A stretch of 64,000 bases of DNA from Glandiceps talaboti. Lineage: Eukaryota > Hemichordata > Enteropneusta > Spengelidae. A program made the position numbers and the translations under genes. Positions 1 through 15,100 of the stretch are shown here, piece by piece. Positions within the stretch are counted from its first letter, which is position 1; each line of letters starts with the position of its first letter. The notes under the pieces are model-generated. The model ran no database searches, was not told the origin of the DNA, and saw nothing but the letters and a program-made list of their open reading frames with translations. The DNA lies in assembly GCF_964340395.1 (NCBI RefSeq), contig NC_135558.1, forward strand, positions 17,938,271-18,002,270, read 5' to 3'.

Positions 1-2
1 TA

Positions 3-152
3 TTGGAGGATACTCATAACTGCGCTGAGCTGTGCATGGATATTTATTACTTGAACATCTGCTTTGAGAATGTGGCCCATACAGCATGGCGTGAACTCAT
101 AGGATCTAAGGACAGTCCAAGAAGCAAAGCAGTATCCAAAATATACAGGTGA
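3..152 (+). CDS. Possible 3' terminal exon of an unidentified plus-strand gene (partial)
   Basis: From base 3 a frame stays open for 49 codons and ends at TGA 150-152. The peptide is rich in Cys, aromatic and charged residues (it includes HTAWRELIGSKDS) and does not look like low-complexity repeat translation. If real, the gene ends 35 bp from the DARS2 stop and converges on it. A GT directly after the AGG codon (ATACAG|GTGATAA) could instead be a splice donor. I do not recognise the protein. Forty-nine open codons is weak evidence by itself, and no upstream exon is visible because the window starts here. Confidence 0.28.
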   Translation: MEDTHNCAELCMDIYYLNICFENVAHTAWRELIGSKDSPRSKAVSKIYR

Positions 153-187
153 TAATTGATCCTAACTTTTCATTGGATGATCAAAAT

Positions 188-3100
188 TCATTCATCCAAT
201 GACCTCTTTGGAATGGTTTTAATATGGTAATGTGCTAGATCTTCATTGGTCAGTTGGGCAGGTGCACCACTCATTGGATCATATCCTTCAAAGGACTTGG
301 GAAATGCAATGACATCCCTAATACTTGTTGCATTGCACAGCTCTGCTATGAATCTATCAAAACCTGAAAATACAAGAAAATCATGCCATGTCATAGATAT
401 ATTTTTCTTATAAATCTGTATTTATAAAGTGATGTAGAATAGAGTAGACCAGAGTAGAATAGAATAGAATAGTATAGAATAGAACAGAATAGAACAATAG
501 TAGAGAGTAGAATAACATAGAATACCACAGAATAGATTTAGTATATAACAGAACAGAATAGAATAGAAAAGTATAGAATAGAATAGAATTATAAAGTAGA
601 ATAGAATAGAATAGAATAGATGTAGAATAGAACTATCTTTATTGTCCATTGCGTATACTATGAAATACAAAATTTTCACTTGGAATTTATTTTCACTGTC
701 TTTCTTGGCGTTATTTTTCCCGCTAAAAAATAATCCCTTGAAAACACTTTGTATCCATAAATATTATGCATACCTTCCAATTAGTGAAACTTAGGTCCAG
801 GCAATACAGACAATTTCTCTTTTCAGTGTAAATGGAATCTCTTGAAAATAAAGTATCTGACATTATATACAAACTCGTGTACACTCTTTACTGTGGATTA
901 ATTATAAGTTGGAAACACAATGTACAGATTTAAGTTTATTTTGTAAAAATAAGTAAATCTCACCTATGGCAATACCACCATGTGGAGGGGCTCCTGATTT
1001 CAATGCTTCTATCAGATGACTTAGAGTGCTGGAATCCTCCTGTATGTGTTAACACAAATCAAATAGTAGTGATTATTTGAGAAAAGAAAACATAGTGCTG
1101 TTGAGTTGCTTCTTTCAATTTTTTTAGGCACACAAAGACACATCCACATAACCAGTGTGCCCTCTAATGATAGCCAAATTTTGTTGTTGTGAGTCAAAAT
1201 GAGAAAAACTGTGATTTTTTGTGCGTCACCACATAGTAAGAGATAGGTGAACACTAAATTTTGGTGCATCACTAGCCATTGTGTGCATCAGTGGCACATC
1301 TAATTAGCTTAGAGGGCACACTGCACATTCTATATATCTCTATTCAGATTTGAGATTACAAAACATGGTTTATGTTGTATGGTTGTTATTTTGTTGCTGT
1401 GGAACTGTCTTGGGCTTTCCCAGTCAGTCCACAGTCTAATGTGGTGTCACCGAAGCCTGGTAATGTATAGCATCTGCATGCTCTGTGCGAGTAATTGTTC
1501 CCATCTGACTTGAGTCATTACCCCAAGTTACGCTGAACATCGTGTCATCACGTGACCTATCGCTGAACACTATGTCATCATGTGACCTATCGCTGAACAC
1601 TATGTCATCATGTGACCTATCGCTGAACACTGTGTTATCATGTGACCTATCGCTGAACACTGTGTCATCATGTGACCTATCGCTGAACATTGTGTAATCA
1701 TGTGACCTATTGCTGAACACAATCTCACCACATGACTTATCGCTGAACACTGTGTCATCATGTGACCTATCGCTGAACACTGTGTCATCATGTGACCTAT
1801 CACTGAACACTGTGTCATCATGTGGCCTATCACTGAACACTGTCATTACATGACCTATCGGTTCCTGTGAGAATTTATTGTTGATTGACAGCTCAGATGG
1901 CAATTACTAGATACCTACATATGTATGCAGTGCATGTACGTAGGAACCAGTGAATACCCAAACTATGCACTTGTCTTGTGAAATGCTCAATATAAAATAC
2001 ATATATTTTATTACATAGCAGAAGTTATCTGGTTCTACACATGCCTGTCTCAGAGTCCCAAGCTATGAAAAGTATGGGAAGGAAGTGTGCACACTCAAAC
2101 AAAGCTTATTTCTGGGCAGAAATTGACAAAAATGATTTACAAAAGACTATTTCTGCCAATTCGATGAAAACTGTGAACACTGTCTTCTGGCGTCCTGCAA
2201 ATATGGTAAATTCGACATAGTGGTCAGAACTTTGGATAAGTATGAGCTCACATAATGATCTCAACTTGACACATCATGGCACTCAGGGACCTCCTCAAGG
2301 TGGACGGCAGTGGACAGCCAGTCCGACATAGCTCATGAATATTAATTATCTTATGAATATTAATATCGTCCAGGACTCCATTTATAGTTGGGAGGTCCCT
2401 TGGACACTTCATTCAGTTTATGTGTATTGCATAATCGTTGAACTTGTGATGGGTAAAAGCTTGTGAAGTGATCTCAACGTGATGTATCATGTCTGCCAAA
2501 ATGCACTTCATCCAGATACCCTACACATTTCACGACCACTGAACTTACATGTACATATCAGGAAGTATGAAGTGTCAAAATTCAATTTCTTAGTGGTAAA
2601 ATATCTGTACACACCTGAAGTACTTCCTCCAGTATGTATTTCTGTAAGTTGGCATCATGGATTCTGATAGAACCACCAGCAATCTCAGCTCCATTGTATA
2701 CCAAGTCATAATGTAAACTACGAACCTAAAATATACAATATTATATAGACAAAATGACGATATTAAAGGCAGAGTTGGTCACCGTGTGTGGTTGTTGTTA
2801 GCACCTTGACATCCTAATCTTGAATAATTAAGAGTAATGAATAGTAACTTGAAGGGATTTTAAGTACAAGTAATGAACAAGCCCCAGTTTGATCATGTTT
2901 TGTCCAAAATTGTATATACCATGTATAAATATCAACTTGTTGTAACAATACACATATTCCCAAGATGATCACACATCCACACATACCAAATTTATTACCA
3001 AAAATCACCATATGGATTTTCATAGAGGAATTGCTGCGTTGTTCCCTTTATGCACTCAAGTTTGACCATAACCCTCACGAAGTTAGGAGGCCTTTTTATA

Positions 3101-6100
3101 CCCCCACCTTGCCTGCTTTAAAAGGGCATAGTCTAGATTTGAATATTTTCCTATGTTGCACTTTGTTTTATATAAAAATGTGCTTATCTTATTTTACCTA
3201 CTGGAACATCAATTATTATTCAATTATCAATTATATGACAGAACCCCCCCACCCCCACCCCCCATGAGACGTGAGTGCAATGTGGCGTACTTGGGGTATT
3301 TGCACGAGTGCTTGCAGTGTTCTCTGTGCCCATACTTTCACAAGTGTAGCGAGTGAAAGTGCAGCAGAAAACACTGCAAGCAGGAGTGCGAAAACCCCCG
3401 AGTACCCACACTGGAGCACACGTGGCATCGGGTTCTTTTATTATTACATACATCTGAAACGGCAAATTTCCATAAAAATCATACAGCGCAATCATGCGAT
3501 TTCATGTGTAGAGAACAATCGCGTCTTCTTCTGTGTATCATTTGCATGTAGGTATGCAATAATGTTTTTGTTATTGCACTGCAGTGCAAATACCACTAGT
3601 ATGTGCATGAACTGGTGCAAGTAATCTCTGGTACATACTGTAATAATAACCAGGAGATCAGTAGCATCACATTCACTGTCAGTCAGGCAAAAATAATAAA
3701 TAGTCACATCATAAAAATATGATTTTTCCACTTGTTTGGAAATCAAGGACTTTTGATATACTTTCGATGAGCACATGAACACTGTCAAAATGTGGATTTT
3801 TAAAATGCAACAAAATATTTTGTTCTTGAACACTTTTCTTGTAATCTGAGATTTTCATATCATTTGTATATCATTTGCATGCAGGTATGCAATAATGTTT
3901 TCGGTATTGCACTGCAGTGAAAATACCACTAGTATGCACGCACACTGGTGCGCACAAGTGTTCTTGAAAAAATTTTCTTGTAACCTGAGATTAGTTCAAC
4001 AAAAGGAGTAAATAAAATGATGAATAATGTATATCTAGACTATAGGAGAAATATTCACTTTAAGGATGTTAATTCATATTGCATGATTCAATCAGACAGG
4101 CTAACAATATATGACTGATACCTGTGTAGGCTGTGAATAAATCTTGTCTTTGTCTTCCGGGTGAGGGGCTGTAAATGGATGATGCGCTGATTCTATTCCA
4201 GTATCATCATCTTTAGGTAGGAAGAGAGGGAAATCCTCCACCCATAGAAAGGCATTGGAAGCTGGGTCTCTGAGTTGGATTCCTGTAGGGGGTGACAACA
4301 CAAAAATTGAACAGCATGAACTGAAATTGGATAACAATGAGTGGGTGGCAATAGTAAATTGAATAGTATGATATTGGTTTTAACTGGAAGTCTCTAGGGG
4401 AACGAATGTAGACGCCAAACAAACACCATACATATTGAAAATAGTTTGTGTCATGACCATATCTGTAGTTACTGTTGTAATGCTGATGAGAGCTACTTTT
4501 ACATACTACCTAACATTGTCTGCTCTGCACCAAGTATTGAGACTTTTAAATTAAGACTAAAGACATACCTTTTTGAGAGAGTATCTATTGTAAAGCGCCA
4601 GTGAGCATCATTGATCGAGACTAGGTGCTATATAAATTTCTTTATTTCTTTATTTATTTATTCATTCATTTATTTATTTTAAGTGTTAAATATTGAGTGT
4701 AAACTGGGTACATAGCTGTAGAATTGATTCAGGTTATGTTCTATTACTTGCTAATGCATGACATTAGGGTTACCTACTTTGCAGCCATTTTTGAAAGAAG
4801 TATTGCAACAAGGGGACCCTATATTAAGAAACTGAGGATTTTATCATAAATGCCAATCCGTGGCAACACATTGGAGCACTCACAAAAAAAAGAGTTCCAA
4901 AAATAGTTTTACTTTGATGAAAAAAAGAACAACTATTGGGGTATGACCTGATCAAGAATGCCATCCTCTTTTTGCTGTGAAATACTGAGAAAGGATGATT
5001 TTAAAGTGTACTTCCGTATTCAATGATTCTGGCCCTATTTTTAGTCGGAAACCTACTTTAGGTTTAACAGCACCCCTAGTAGCCAAACTATACGATCTTT
5101 TGTTTTTCGAATCACTGGAATACGATATATTCAGCACTTATCTACTGCTATTTGCAAATAGTAAACACACACCTGTATTGAATCTACCCGACCCAAATTT
5201 TACTGTTGGTACATACATTTTAAAACTAGTTAGTATTTTGTGCTAAGTATTTCTGACAATTTCTGTAAAAACTATTGGTATTGAAATTGAAATTGAAATT
5301 TGGAAACTGTTTGGTCTGTTTTACACACTGACATTCTCTGATACGGCCAATACACCCCAGGTTCAAGATTTTCAAATAACACAAATCTCATAATACCTTT
5401 TGATTCCAGAAGGTTGGCTGCCTCTAATCTCATGCTGCCTAGCAACGTACACTGCAAAATTAATGATATACATATCTGATTAATTTATACTTCATCAAGA
5501 AAAATGGATTCTTCTTTGCCTAGTAACATTCTGAATACAGATATCACTGGTATGAAAATATTTTCAATTTTTAAGAAAATTCTAAAACATGACACAAGTG
5601 ATAATAATTACCAATGCAGCTGGTGTTATGACACATCTATTACACAGTTATTGAAATGTGGTTTACAGAAAATCAGTATTTTGGAATAAACACGACCAGT
5701 GAGTGTTTTGTTGATTTTTTTACCCACAGAAAAAGCTTGTATTTTTGCAGTTAGAGACGTATATAAAGAAGAACATTGTTTGTTATTTTCATGTCTCAGT
5801 TTTCTGTTCATACTTACAGTAGCCTCATACTGTCCTGCTGCAAGTAATACCACATCTTCAGGTTCAATGTCCAACTTTTTAGCCAGTATGTCTTTGCTGT
5901 CTTTCCTCAAAAATTTTGATATTGGTGACTGCCATGTATCATGGTCCTTTATTTGCACAACTATAATTCCATGTTGTGATTTATATTTAGTCTTTGCCGT
6001 ATTCTGTAATTCTTCCAAATCCTTTCTCTTTAGATGGTTCTGATGAAATAGAAGGTGAAAAGATTACCTTGTCATGTCTGATATCAAAGCCCATTTGAAT

Positions 6101-9100
6101 TTACTTACTTTTAGTTTTATATTTTATATCTGACGGGTCAGATGAAATTATGAATATTCTCTCATCTTATCTGTGTAAGAAATACTTTATTTTTGTGGCA
6201 AATTTCTTTTGTGATTTGTTAGATGAAATGAAGGATCTTTTGTCATGTTTGAAATCAGTAAACTGTGCATAAAAATAGTCTACATTCACTTTGAACTTCA
6301 CTCAGTATAGACTACACTGTCACTAACATGTTCCTATTATGACATCACTATCACCTCATACATATGCAAATGGCTCTTAGCATGTACCTTTTTTCTTCCC
6401 CAAATTTTTTGCTTTTTGATTGGTTTCCCTCTTTTTCAGAAGAACTTCTTCCATCTGTGAAGTTCTAAGAACTTTTCAGGTAACTTTTTGCAGTGTTTTT
6501 CTCAAAGAAAAACCTAAGCAAATTCACAGGAAACCATATACACCTGTAAGAATGGGTGTGTACTGCCTGAATCTGTTCAACTGGTCTAAATACACCACAA
6601 ACAAATAAATTTAGTAGAGTCATAACTTACCATGCCCTGTTTGATATTTATTGCCTGGACTGTCCCATTATCTTCACATAATATTTCTTCAAAGACTTTC
6701 ACACCGCTATTCTTGAAGACATCGTTCATGTTATGCAGCTGTGAAATAAACCAAAATGTCTGTCTTCAATCTCTATCATGTATTAATGGAATTATTGTTA
6801 TGTAGGATATAAAAAAACATTCTGCGAGATTTGAAATTTGTGGTAAATTTATGTCGTTTTTTTGTACTTTTGTACTTTTGCATTATTAAGAGAAATGTGG
6901 AAGGCAATTAACACCACAAGCTGATATGAAATGTATTAATTCAAATCATGACAGGAATTATTTACTAATGATTAATAAAGTTATTACCTGAAAACCGAAT
7001 CTTGTATCTGGTTTATCTGTCCCATACTGAAACGAAAAAGAAAGTGTATGTTCAATGACTGACATATTGTCATCAAAATTCCAATTATTAATACTGAATA
7101 AATCTTTTCCCATATATATCTGAAAATATTAACCCGGGAAATATTTGATATCTTATGAAATGTTAGACTATCATATTCAATGTATTAATACTATCAAAAA
7201 ACTAGATTTTTATTTTCAAATAAAAAAATTCAACTCAAACAGTCAAATATACTTTTGGAAATGAATCCAAACTTATGTATGAGACCAAAGTCCTTAAATG
7301 ACTTCAGTCTCAGAAACAAATGAATGACATGCCATCCATAGACTTCAATATACAAGTTAATACTCAATGAATTTCAGGGATACTGAACTCTGAATACACT
7401 GCAAACATTACAAACTACGTTGTACCTACCTTTGCTAGTGCATCTTCATAACTCATTCTTTGAAATGGAAGACATAACTTTCTTCTAGTCTGTGGCCAGG
7501 AGTATTCTAACATATCTTCTATGAGTTGATACACATCTTCTCTTGTCACAAAAGATAGTTCAAGATCTACCTGAAAGTAGGTAGAAGTCAGTCTCTTTTG
7601 ACCCTTGACCTTAAAATCACCATAACAGTACATGTCTGAGTGTCAATCATTATTGACCTTTGACCTGACAATAATCTTAAAGCCCTTTTTTCTTGTTTGT
7701 GCAATTCATGACACAAAATCGCTCTCTTGTAGTCACCAGTCAACACATACATTATACAAGTAGTCTGCTATTGAGTTAATTTGATTTATATGAACAGAAA
7801 CTGAAACCAATTCTCTTATATTTTTCTACTTTTTCTTTCTATATTTCCAAGTAAATCATTGAATTCTGAAAAAAGAATTTAATTCTTTTCTACTTTCACT
7901 TCAAGGAAATTTTATTAAATATGATGCTGTGCACACAGCAGTTTCCTTGTGAGGTTCTTTCTAAGAATGTTGATGATCTAAGTTCCTGGGCAACGATATC
8001 TGAAAGTGACACACACATATATGCTGCCACTCACTTACATTTAGGTAAGACTATGTACATTTACAATGTAAAAGGAAAGGATATCTTGTGAATTCACTAT
8101 GTTTTATGAAAACCTTGGATGATATTAAAATAAGATAAAATGCATTGGTTTTATTTATTTCAGTGATCAGTACAGAGATCTGAACTTTGGTGGAAGTGAC
8201 ACACAGACCTTGGTAGGGAGGTTTCATATTGTTGACATGGCTTGTATTGTTATAAAATAAATTATAGTCATTATACAATTATACAGACAACAACGCATTT
8301 CATTGAAGTTGTCTAATAAGGCCTATATGCCAGTTAGATACTGATAAATGAAAGTGAATGAAACCAACACATTTAACATCCAACAGCTGTTTTAAAGACA
8401 ATATTACCTGAGTAAATTCTGGTTGTCTGTCTGGTCGACTCCCTTCATCTCGGTAACATCTTGCAAATTGGAAATACCTGTCAATCCCTCCTATCATTAG
8501 TAGTTGCTTGAACTGAAAAAAATAAAAAAAAGGTGAAATTTGGGGCCACCACTAACCAACAATTTTCTGATTTTTTTTTTCACATTGACATTACTTCATA
8601 CGTATATGAAAAGATAGATAAATGTTTGCAAAATGTGTATGAATTTTGCAAATTTTCACAATAACGGGGATGTAGAAGTAGTCAGAGGAAAACTCAGTCA
8701 TTGTAGAATCATCACCTTTGACATCAGTTCAAAGTGAAGAATTTAAATTATGCATCATTGTTTTCCTTTTTTCTTCAGTATTACAGATATGAAGAAAATG
8801 ATTTGATTTACAATTATTTGTTGAGATTACAAGTTTGCTAATTGGTACTTGGCGGAGTAACAATTTTGTTGGGCATGTCTAGTACACTTTATATGAAATT
8901 TGCACTGCATGAAAAGTGGCGTTTCCGGTTTCATATACATGATGGTCACACAACGGAATTGCAGCATTTCCAGATTTTCGGCAATTCCGTTGTGTGAACG
9001 TCACATATGCAGAACCGGAAACGGTACCCTTTCATGCAGTGTTGGCAGACAGTGCAAGGAGAAAAGTAGACACTACTTGTAACTAACTCATCCAGTCAGC

Positions 9101-12100
9101 CTACCATTTTCACTGACTATTTTTGTTGACACATTTCACAACAACTAAATATAGAAATATGACAACTGGTCATGTCGTAAAGTATCTTAACAGGATTCAT
9201 TTCCTCAGGAAATGTTTTTGCACGTATTCAGCTAAAATGACTCCACAGTCAAAACCTTTACATACAACTACAGCATTACTAAAGTTTGTTTACATGGAGT
9301 TTGCTTACCAAAAGTGATGTACGGTTACAATGTCTAAGCTGAGTTTTAAATCTAGCTATGACAAAAAATTAGTATTCTACTTTATTACCAACACTTAATG
9401 CAGTGACATGGGCCACTCTGTAACTTTAAGATAAGTAAATACAAACCTAGAGTTGTAATAGGGAACTTGCAAACCCGCCATGTTGAATGTTGCATCATGG
9501 GAAATGTGATAATAAATACTAGTCAATTAGCATTGTAAACAATGCTGATACATTGTTTGAAACCACAAATAATCAATTCATAGTTACCCTGACCATTGTG
9601 GGAGGTTTATTTTATCAGTAGCTCCAGATTAGGTATTACAATAACCACAGATAATCCCATAGTCCTTTGCGTCTGAGCATGCTCAGTCTGGATTGCAAGT
9701 TCCCTATTAATGGTAAATCATCATACCTGCTGAGGACTTTGTGGTAAACAATAAAATTTTTCAGGATGTCTCGTGGGGACAACGAATTCCCTAGCACCAC
9801 CTGGTGTTCTCTTGAATAAAGTTGGTGTTTCAACCTCTACAAAACCTGTAGTAAAACAGAACACGAGTCCTGAGTGCCTATACTCTAACAGTGTAAAACA
9901 TCTCTCATGAATATTCAGTGTTTGACATCTCTCATGAATATTCAGTGTTCAACCTGAATACATGTTGACTCCCATGATGCAATAGCCCATAGCAAAGATA
10001 CCCTATATAAAGGCAAAAAATCAACTTGATGTTTCTCTGAAACTGCAAGTAATTGTATGTGATGTAAAATTATAAAATGACTGTTGAGAACCCATAATTT
10101 ATGAAAATGACTTCATTTCCTAGAGTGGCATTCCCTTTAAAAAGAACTTTGAATAAAAAAACCTTTCAGTTTCAATAACTTCCACTTGTATGACCTCTGG
10201 TTCTACATGATGAAATTTCAAAGAATAGATTCCTTTGCGTTCTTTTTAAAAGAAAACTCCAAACATTTGTCCGATGTCACTACACATACACATCTGACAT
10301 AATAATACCTAGATGGCCTATAAATGGCACTGAAACATTTGTTGTGGTGGGTGCTTTTGAAAGTGTAATATTGCTCCCAACGTACAGAAGTATGGCATGT
10401 AGCCATATTACATCATATACCAGTACATGTATATATTTGTATGTACACAATAATTAAAAGGGTGCCCTCAGCATCAAATCTCTCAGTCTAAAACTCACTC
10501 ACCATGTTTATTGCACAGAAATTCTCTCATTTTCATCACAACTTGAGACCGTAACCTGAGATTTTGTTGCATTCTTGAAGTCCTGATGTCTAGATATCTG
10601 TATTGCATTCGTAAACTTTCCTTCACCTTGAAGTGAGAGTAAGATGAATTGGAAATTTATTATCATGTCTGGAGCATATCATGTCAAGAGAAGTGTATGA
10701 CAAGAATAATTTTATAGGAAGCGAAAGATGTCGCTAGAAATGCACACACTGATTATTATACCATGCATAAACCATAAATATGGAATATATACTCTGGTTA
10801 TCCTACATCACAACAACGCGTGTCTATGTCACAACAACAGTGTCTACATCACTGGTTCTACTGTGTTCGATATACGAGTCAAAACGTTCAAAATTACCAC
10901 TACTTTCCCTGATTTCTCTTTAATATTACTGGCGCTGGTATTATTACGTTATTTTCCGATATTTTTCTTCATTCACTCGGAAAATACATGTGACCTAAGG
11001 GTTGTCATTACTCATCTGGTGACTCGTAGTGACAAAGACCCCTTAGGTCATTCGTAATTTCCTTGGCTGAATAAAGATAAATAGTAGGGAATAACATCTA
11101 AGCGTATTTGCCTGTGAATATGACATTTAGAATGAAAATTAATTGAGTTGCAACCATAGAAAGACCACAACTGATTTTATTATGAGATGGACATGGTTGA
11201 TAAAAACCTTATACCAAAATATTTTTATGGTGTGCTAAGTCTAAAATCAATAATCAAACACCATGTTCATTGTCTTGTATGTTATTTTGTCATCATCGCC
11301 ATAGTGACATCACAAATCATTTAATTGCTGGTTTTTGGACCTCAGTCACTGTAGGAATGCTTTACATGCAGCATTCTTATGGATTATAGTTATCTCCTAA
11401 AGTACCATTCAGGCCACTCTCTTTGCAGCAGCTTGATAGATTTTTGTTGTATTAGAGTATAGAGCATATAATATTACTACGAGAACTGAAACTTTGGTAA
11501 GTTTCATAGTTGAATACAATGAATCCTTGGAAAAAAAGCACTGTGGTATGAAATTTGTTACAAATTCAAGCCTTGTTTACTACAGATACCACAGTGGCAA
11601 CGGAGGTTTCGGCTAACTATGATAGACACAAACTATAACTATTGTTGTTTAATGTGGTAGATTACACAAGTGGGTGATAACAGTAGTGTGAATCTAATCA
11701 CCCTGTAATCAAGATAATATACAAATTCAACCCCCCCCCCAAAAAAAAAAAAAAAAAAAAAAAAAAAATAAAAGAAAAAAAAGAAAAGAAAAAAGTATAC
11801 TGCAAGATAATGGAAGTCATCAAAAATGTCAACCTATTGTGAATACGATTAAAACCAACATTCATTCCACAGCTTATATCTCAACAACATTATCTCAACA
11901 ATACTTTTAGTTTATGTCTATTTAGAAAGCATAAACATTGATTTCCACTGCTGTAGTTATGTACTCATACAACGTACATAATTATAACTAAGACTCTCTG
12001 CATATATCTACCTTGTTATAGTCTTTAGGTTGGTATGCTAAATCTTCTTTGCATTCATTTAATACTTCTATGTCCTCGGCAATCACTTCAATTTCACCAG

Positions 12101-15100
12101 TCGGCATTCTCTGAATTGTAGGAAAAAAATGAACAAAACAAAATGAAACCATTTTCGTGTTTACTGGCTACAACAAAACAGTCTGACTGACTCTATAGGA
12201 TCTTATCCTTATCTAACATGATTGAAACAAATATTTTCAATGTCTTCGTGAATTTGACATATCTGTAAATTTTCTACAATTTTGAGTTGATGTATTAAAA
12301 TGTAAAAGTACACTTTTACATTTCAAATTTTGAAATTATGAATTATGATTCTTGTTACCATGGTTACGGAAAACTCAGTAGTTGTAGAATCATCACCTTT
12401 GACATCAGTTCAAAGTGAAGAATTTAAATTATGCATCATTGTTTTCCTCCTCCTTACATTACCCCCCCCCCCCCCATCATCAGTCCTCATGCCCCCCCCA
12501 ATGAAATACAAGAATACATTTTTTTGAACATGATTTCAAACAACTCTCACTTCATTGATTTGATCAGATGGTCTTGGTTTCACTCTTCCTGTAACCTTGA
12601 CAACAGATTCCATTCTAATATTAGATAACAATGATGCTGGATTTTCAGGATCCTATAATAGAAAAGATGAATTCATTTCATATTTCTTTATATCTGTGGA
12701 AGTAATTATTATTTTCACATACATAGGAAATTGTTAGATTAGTTGATAAATGCACTAAGACATTAAATTTAATTGTATTAAAATTTTGAAATCACAGATA
12801 ATTTCTGAAGTAAATTTTGTGATGTTTGTAAATTGAATGAAATTATGATTTTGTTTGGTTCATTGATGTTTACAGCTGTTTGCAGTTTGATGTGAAATGT
12901 TGCTGCATATGTGACAAGTGAGTGGATGTTCTATGTGGGGTAAATATAGCCTGACACAAATCACAATTACCATTCACATTTTGCTAACATTCAACAATGT
13001 AGGCCAGCGCCGACTACAATATATTTTTTTTCATATAAAGTTCATGCATTACATCACACTGTGTTCACAATCCTTTTACCAATAAACCCACAATAACATT
13101 CACCCCCATAGATTGTACCCACACATTAGAATCACCCCCCCCCTCATTGTCACACTCCGTTCACCTCTTACAGTTGTTCACCCCCACCCCCACTCACTCT
13201 CATTTACTATTTATATAAAAGTTCATCTCAACACAATACATTATAAATCATTAATGATGAAATGTTCATTTTGATCAAAACACCACCTTCATTATTGTCG
13301 ACCAACAAACTGCACTAGCTGCAAAGGGAAATCTTTTTTTAAAACATATTTTTTAAAGTATAATAACGTACTTGTAATATTGTACACCGTAAAAAATATT
13401 GCATCCCCTGTTGATAAATGTAATTTTTATAGCTGTATGCACAATAAATCAAACCAAATAGATTTTCAGGTCTGCACCCAAAAATCAGCGCCCTCAACAG
13501 GTGACAATTTTCAACCTGTATTCTGAACTGCTGATGGGTAATATCAGCCACTGATTAACATGTGTAATGTCTAATTATCAGTATTCTAACAATTTTCAGT
13601 GAATATATTATGGTCGTCTGATCGAAAAATGATACTCCAGTTATATGTACTACACAGTAACACTTCTGACATAGTGACAGATTCAAAACCAAACTTTCAC
13701 TCAAAATTTAAACTTGCCACTACGCTACCGACAGATCATATTGACCACTAATTAACAGATACAATGTCTAATTTTTTGTGAATATATCTTTGGTTATTTG
13801 ATTGAAAAAAATGTCCCAGTTGCAGTAACTGCAGGTTTCAACTCCTTATTGCATTGATCCGACCCTTCAGTCACCTAACATATTTACCCTACTCATTCCA
13901 TTTCATCTCAACCATGTCCAGAATACCAGAAATTATTAACAATGAAATTTACATTTTTGATAAAAACACAGACCTCATTGTTGACACCTAAACACTGCAA
14001 TTCATCTTACAAATCACATTCAACAACCACATTGAATTATCAACCAGACAATGACATTCACCTCCTGTTCACCCCTACGCATACCATTTACTACTGTATT
14101 TCATCAAAATACACGCACTAGAATCATTAAAGGGGACCACCACTCCAAGAAATTTCATTTTTCATAAACATTGGGTTCTTTCGAATTATTTCATGACTCC
14201 TCAGAGCTTATTACCTTCAGTGACAACAGCATTAATATTCATTGTTCATCTATTGCATATGCATGTGAGGTGATGTGGAACTGACAGTATACATCCCCAA
14301 AATAAGAAAGAAATTCAAATTGCATTTCTCTGAACTCATGCGTATGTAGATGATGTAAATTTATGAAATAACTCCTTCAGAACCCAAAGTTTATGAAAAT
14401 GTCTGTAATGGAGTACATGTAGTGTTCCCCTTTAATGAGGAAATTTACATTTTGAAATAAACCCCCCCCCCCACCAAAAAAAAGAAAAGAAAAAAAAAAG
14501 AAGTTATACCAACATACCTTATCCTGAGGCACAATAACCTGTGTGACACCATACACATCTTTCAATGTCGTCATAAAATTAAATCTTTTGTGCTGCACCC
14601 AGCCATACAGTACAACTGTATTATCAATGTGTGACGATCTTAGTTCTCCACAGGTGTGACTTCGCTGACAAAAACTATTTACTGTTGATGGATGAGAATA
14701 AATGAAAAAGACATATCTTTTCTTAGTGCAATAGTAACTTACTAATACCATAATTTATTCTGACCAAAGGGTGATCAACTCATGCATCAAATGGAGCATG
14801 AAGATTAGTAGCTGCAACAATTGTCATTAGTTTCTTGAATTTTGAGCTTTGAGTTTTTATATTTTTTTTTAGCTTTTTATCAGCCCAGGGTTTGTGTTTA
14901 GCAACACAGAATGAAAAAAAAAAAAAAGTGTTTAAAAAAAAATTAGTTCCAGGCTAATATTACCAACTAATATCACTGATAGTTACAGATTTTAACACAA
15001 ATTTTGTGTAAAATTCTTCACGGCTGAGAAATATACCAAAATACATTCTTTTATCTGGATTGATATATTAATAATTTAATATTATAAATTTAGAATTTTA

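Noticed and set aside
422-679. Open frame rich in Phe, Tyr and Leu
   Set aside because: Translation of the (TAGAA)n satellite.
1436-1903. Two overlapping minus-strand open frames with repeated [10 protein letters not shown]-like residues
   Set aside because: They are translations of a 30-bp minisatellite inside a DARS2 intron; the unit length keeps frames open.
14518-14664. Alternative acceptor for DARS2 exon 2 at CAG before 14664
   Set aside because: It gives phase 0, which does not match exon 1 (phase 1). The acceptor before 14681 restores the frame and adds VNSF-type residues that align with vertebrate DARS2.
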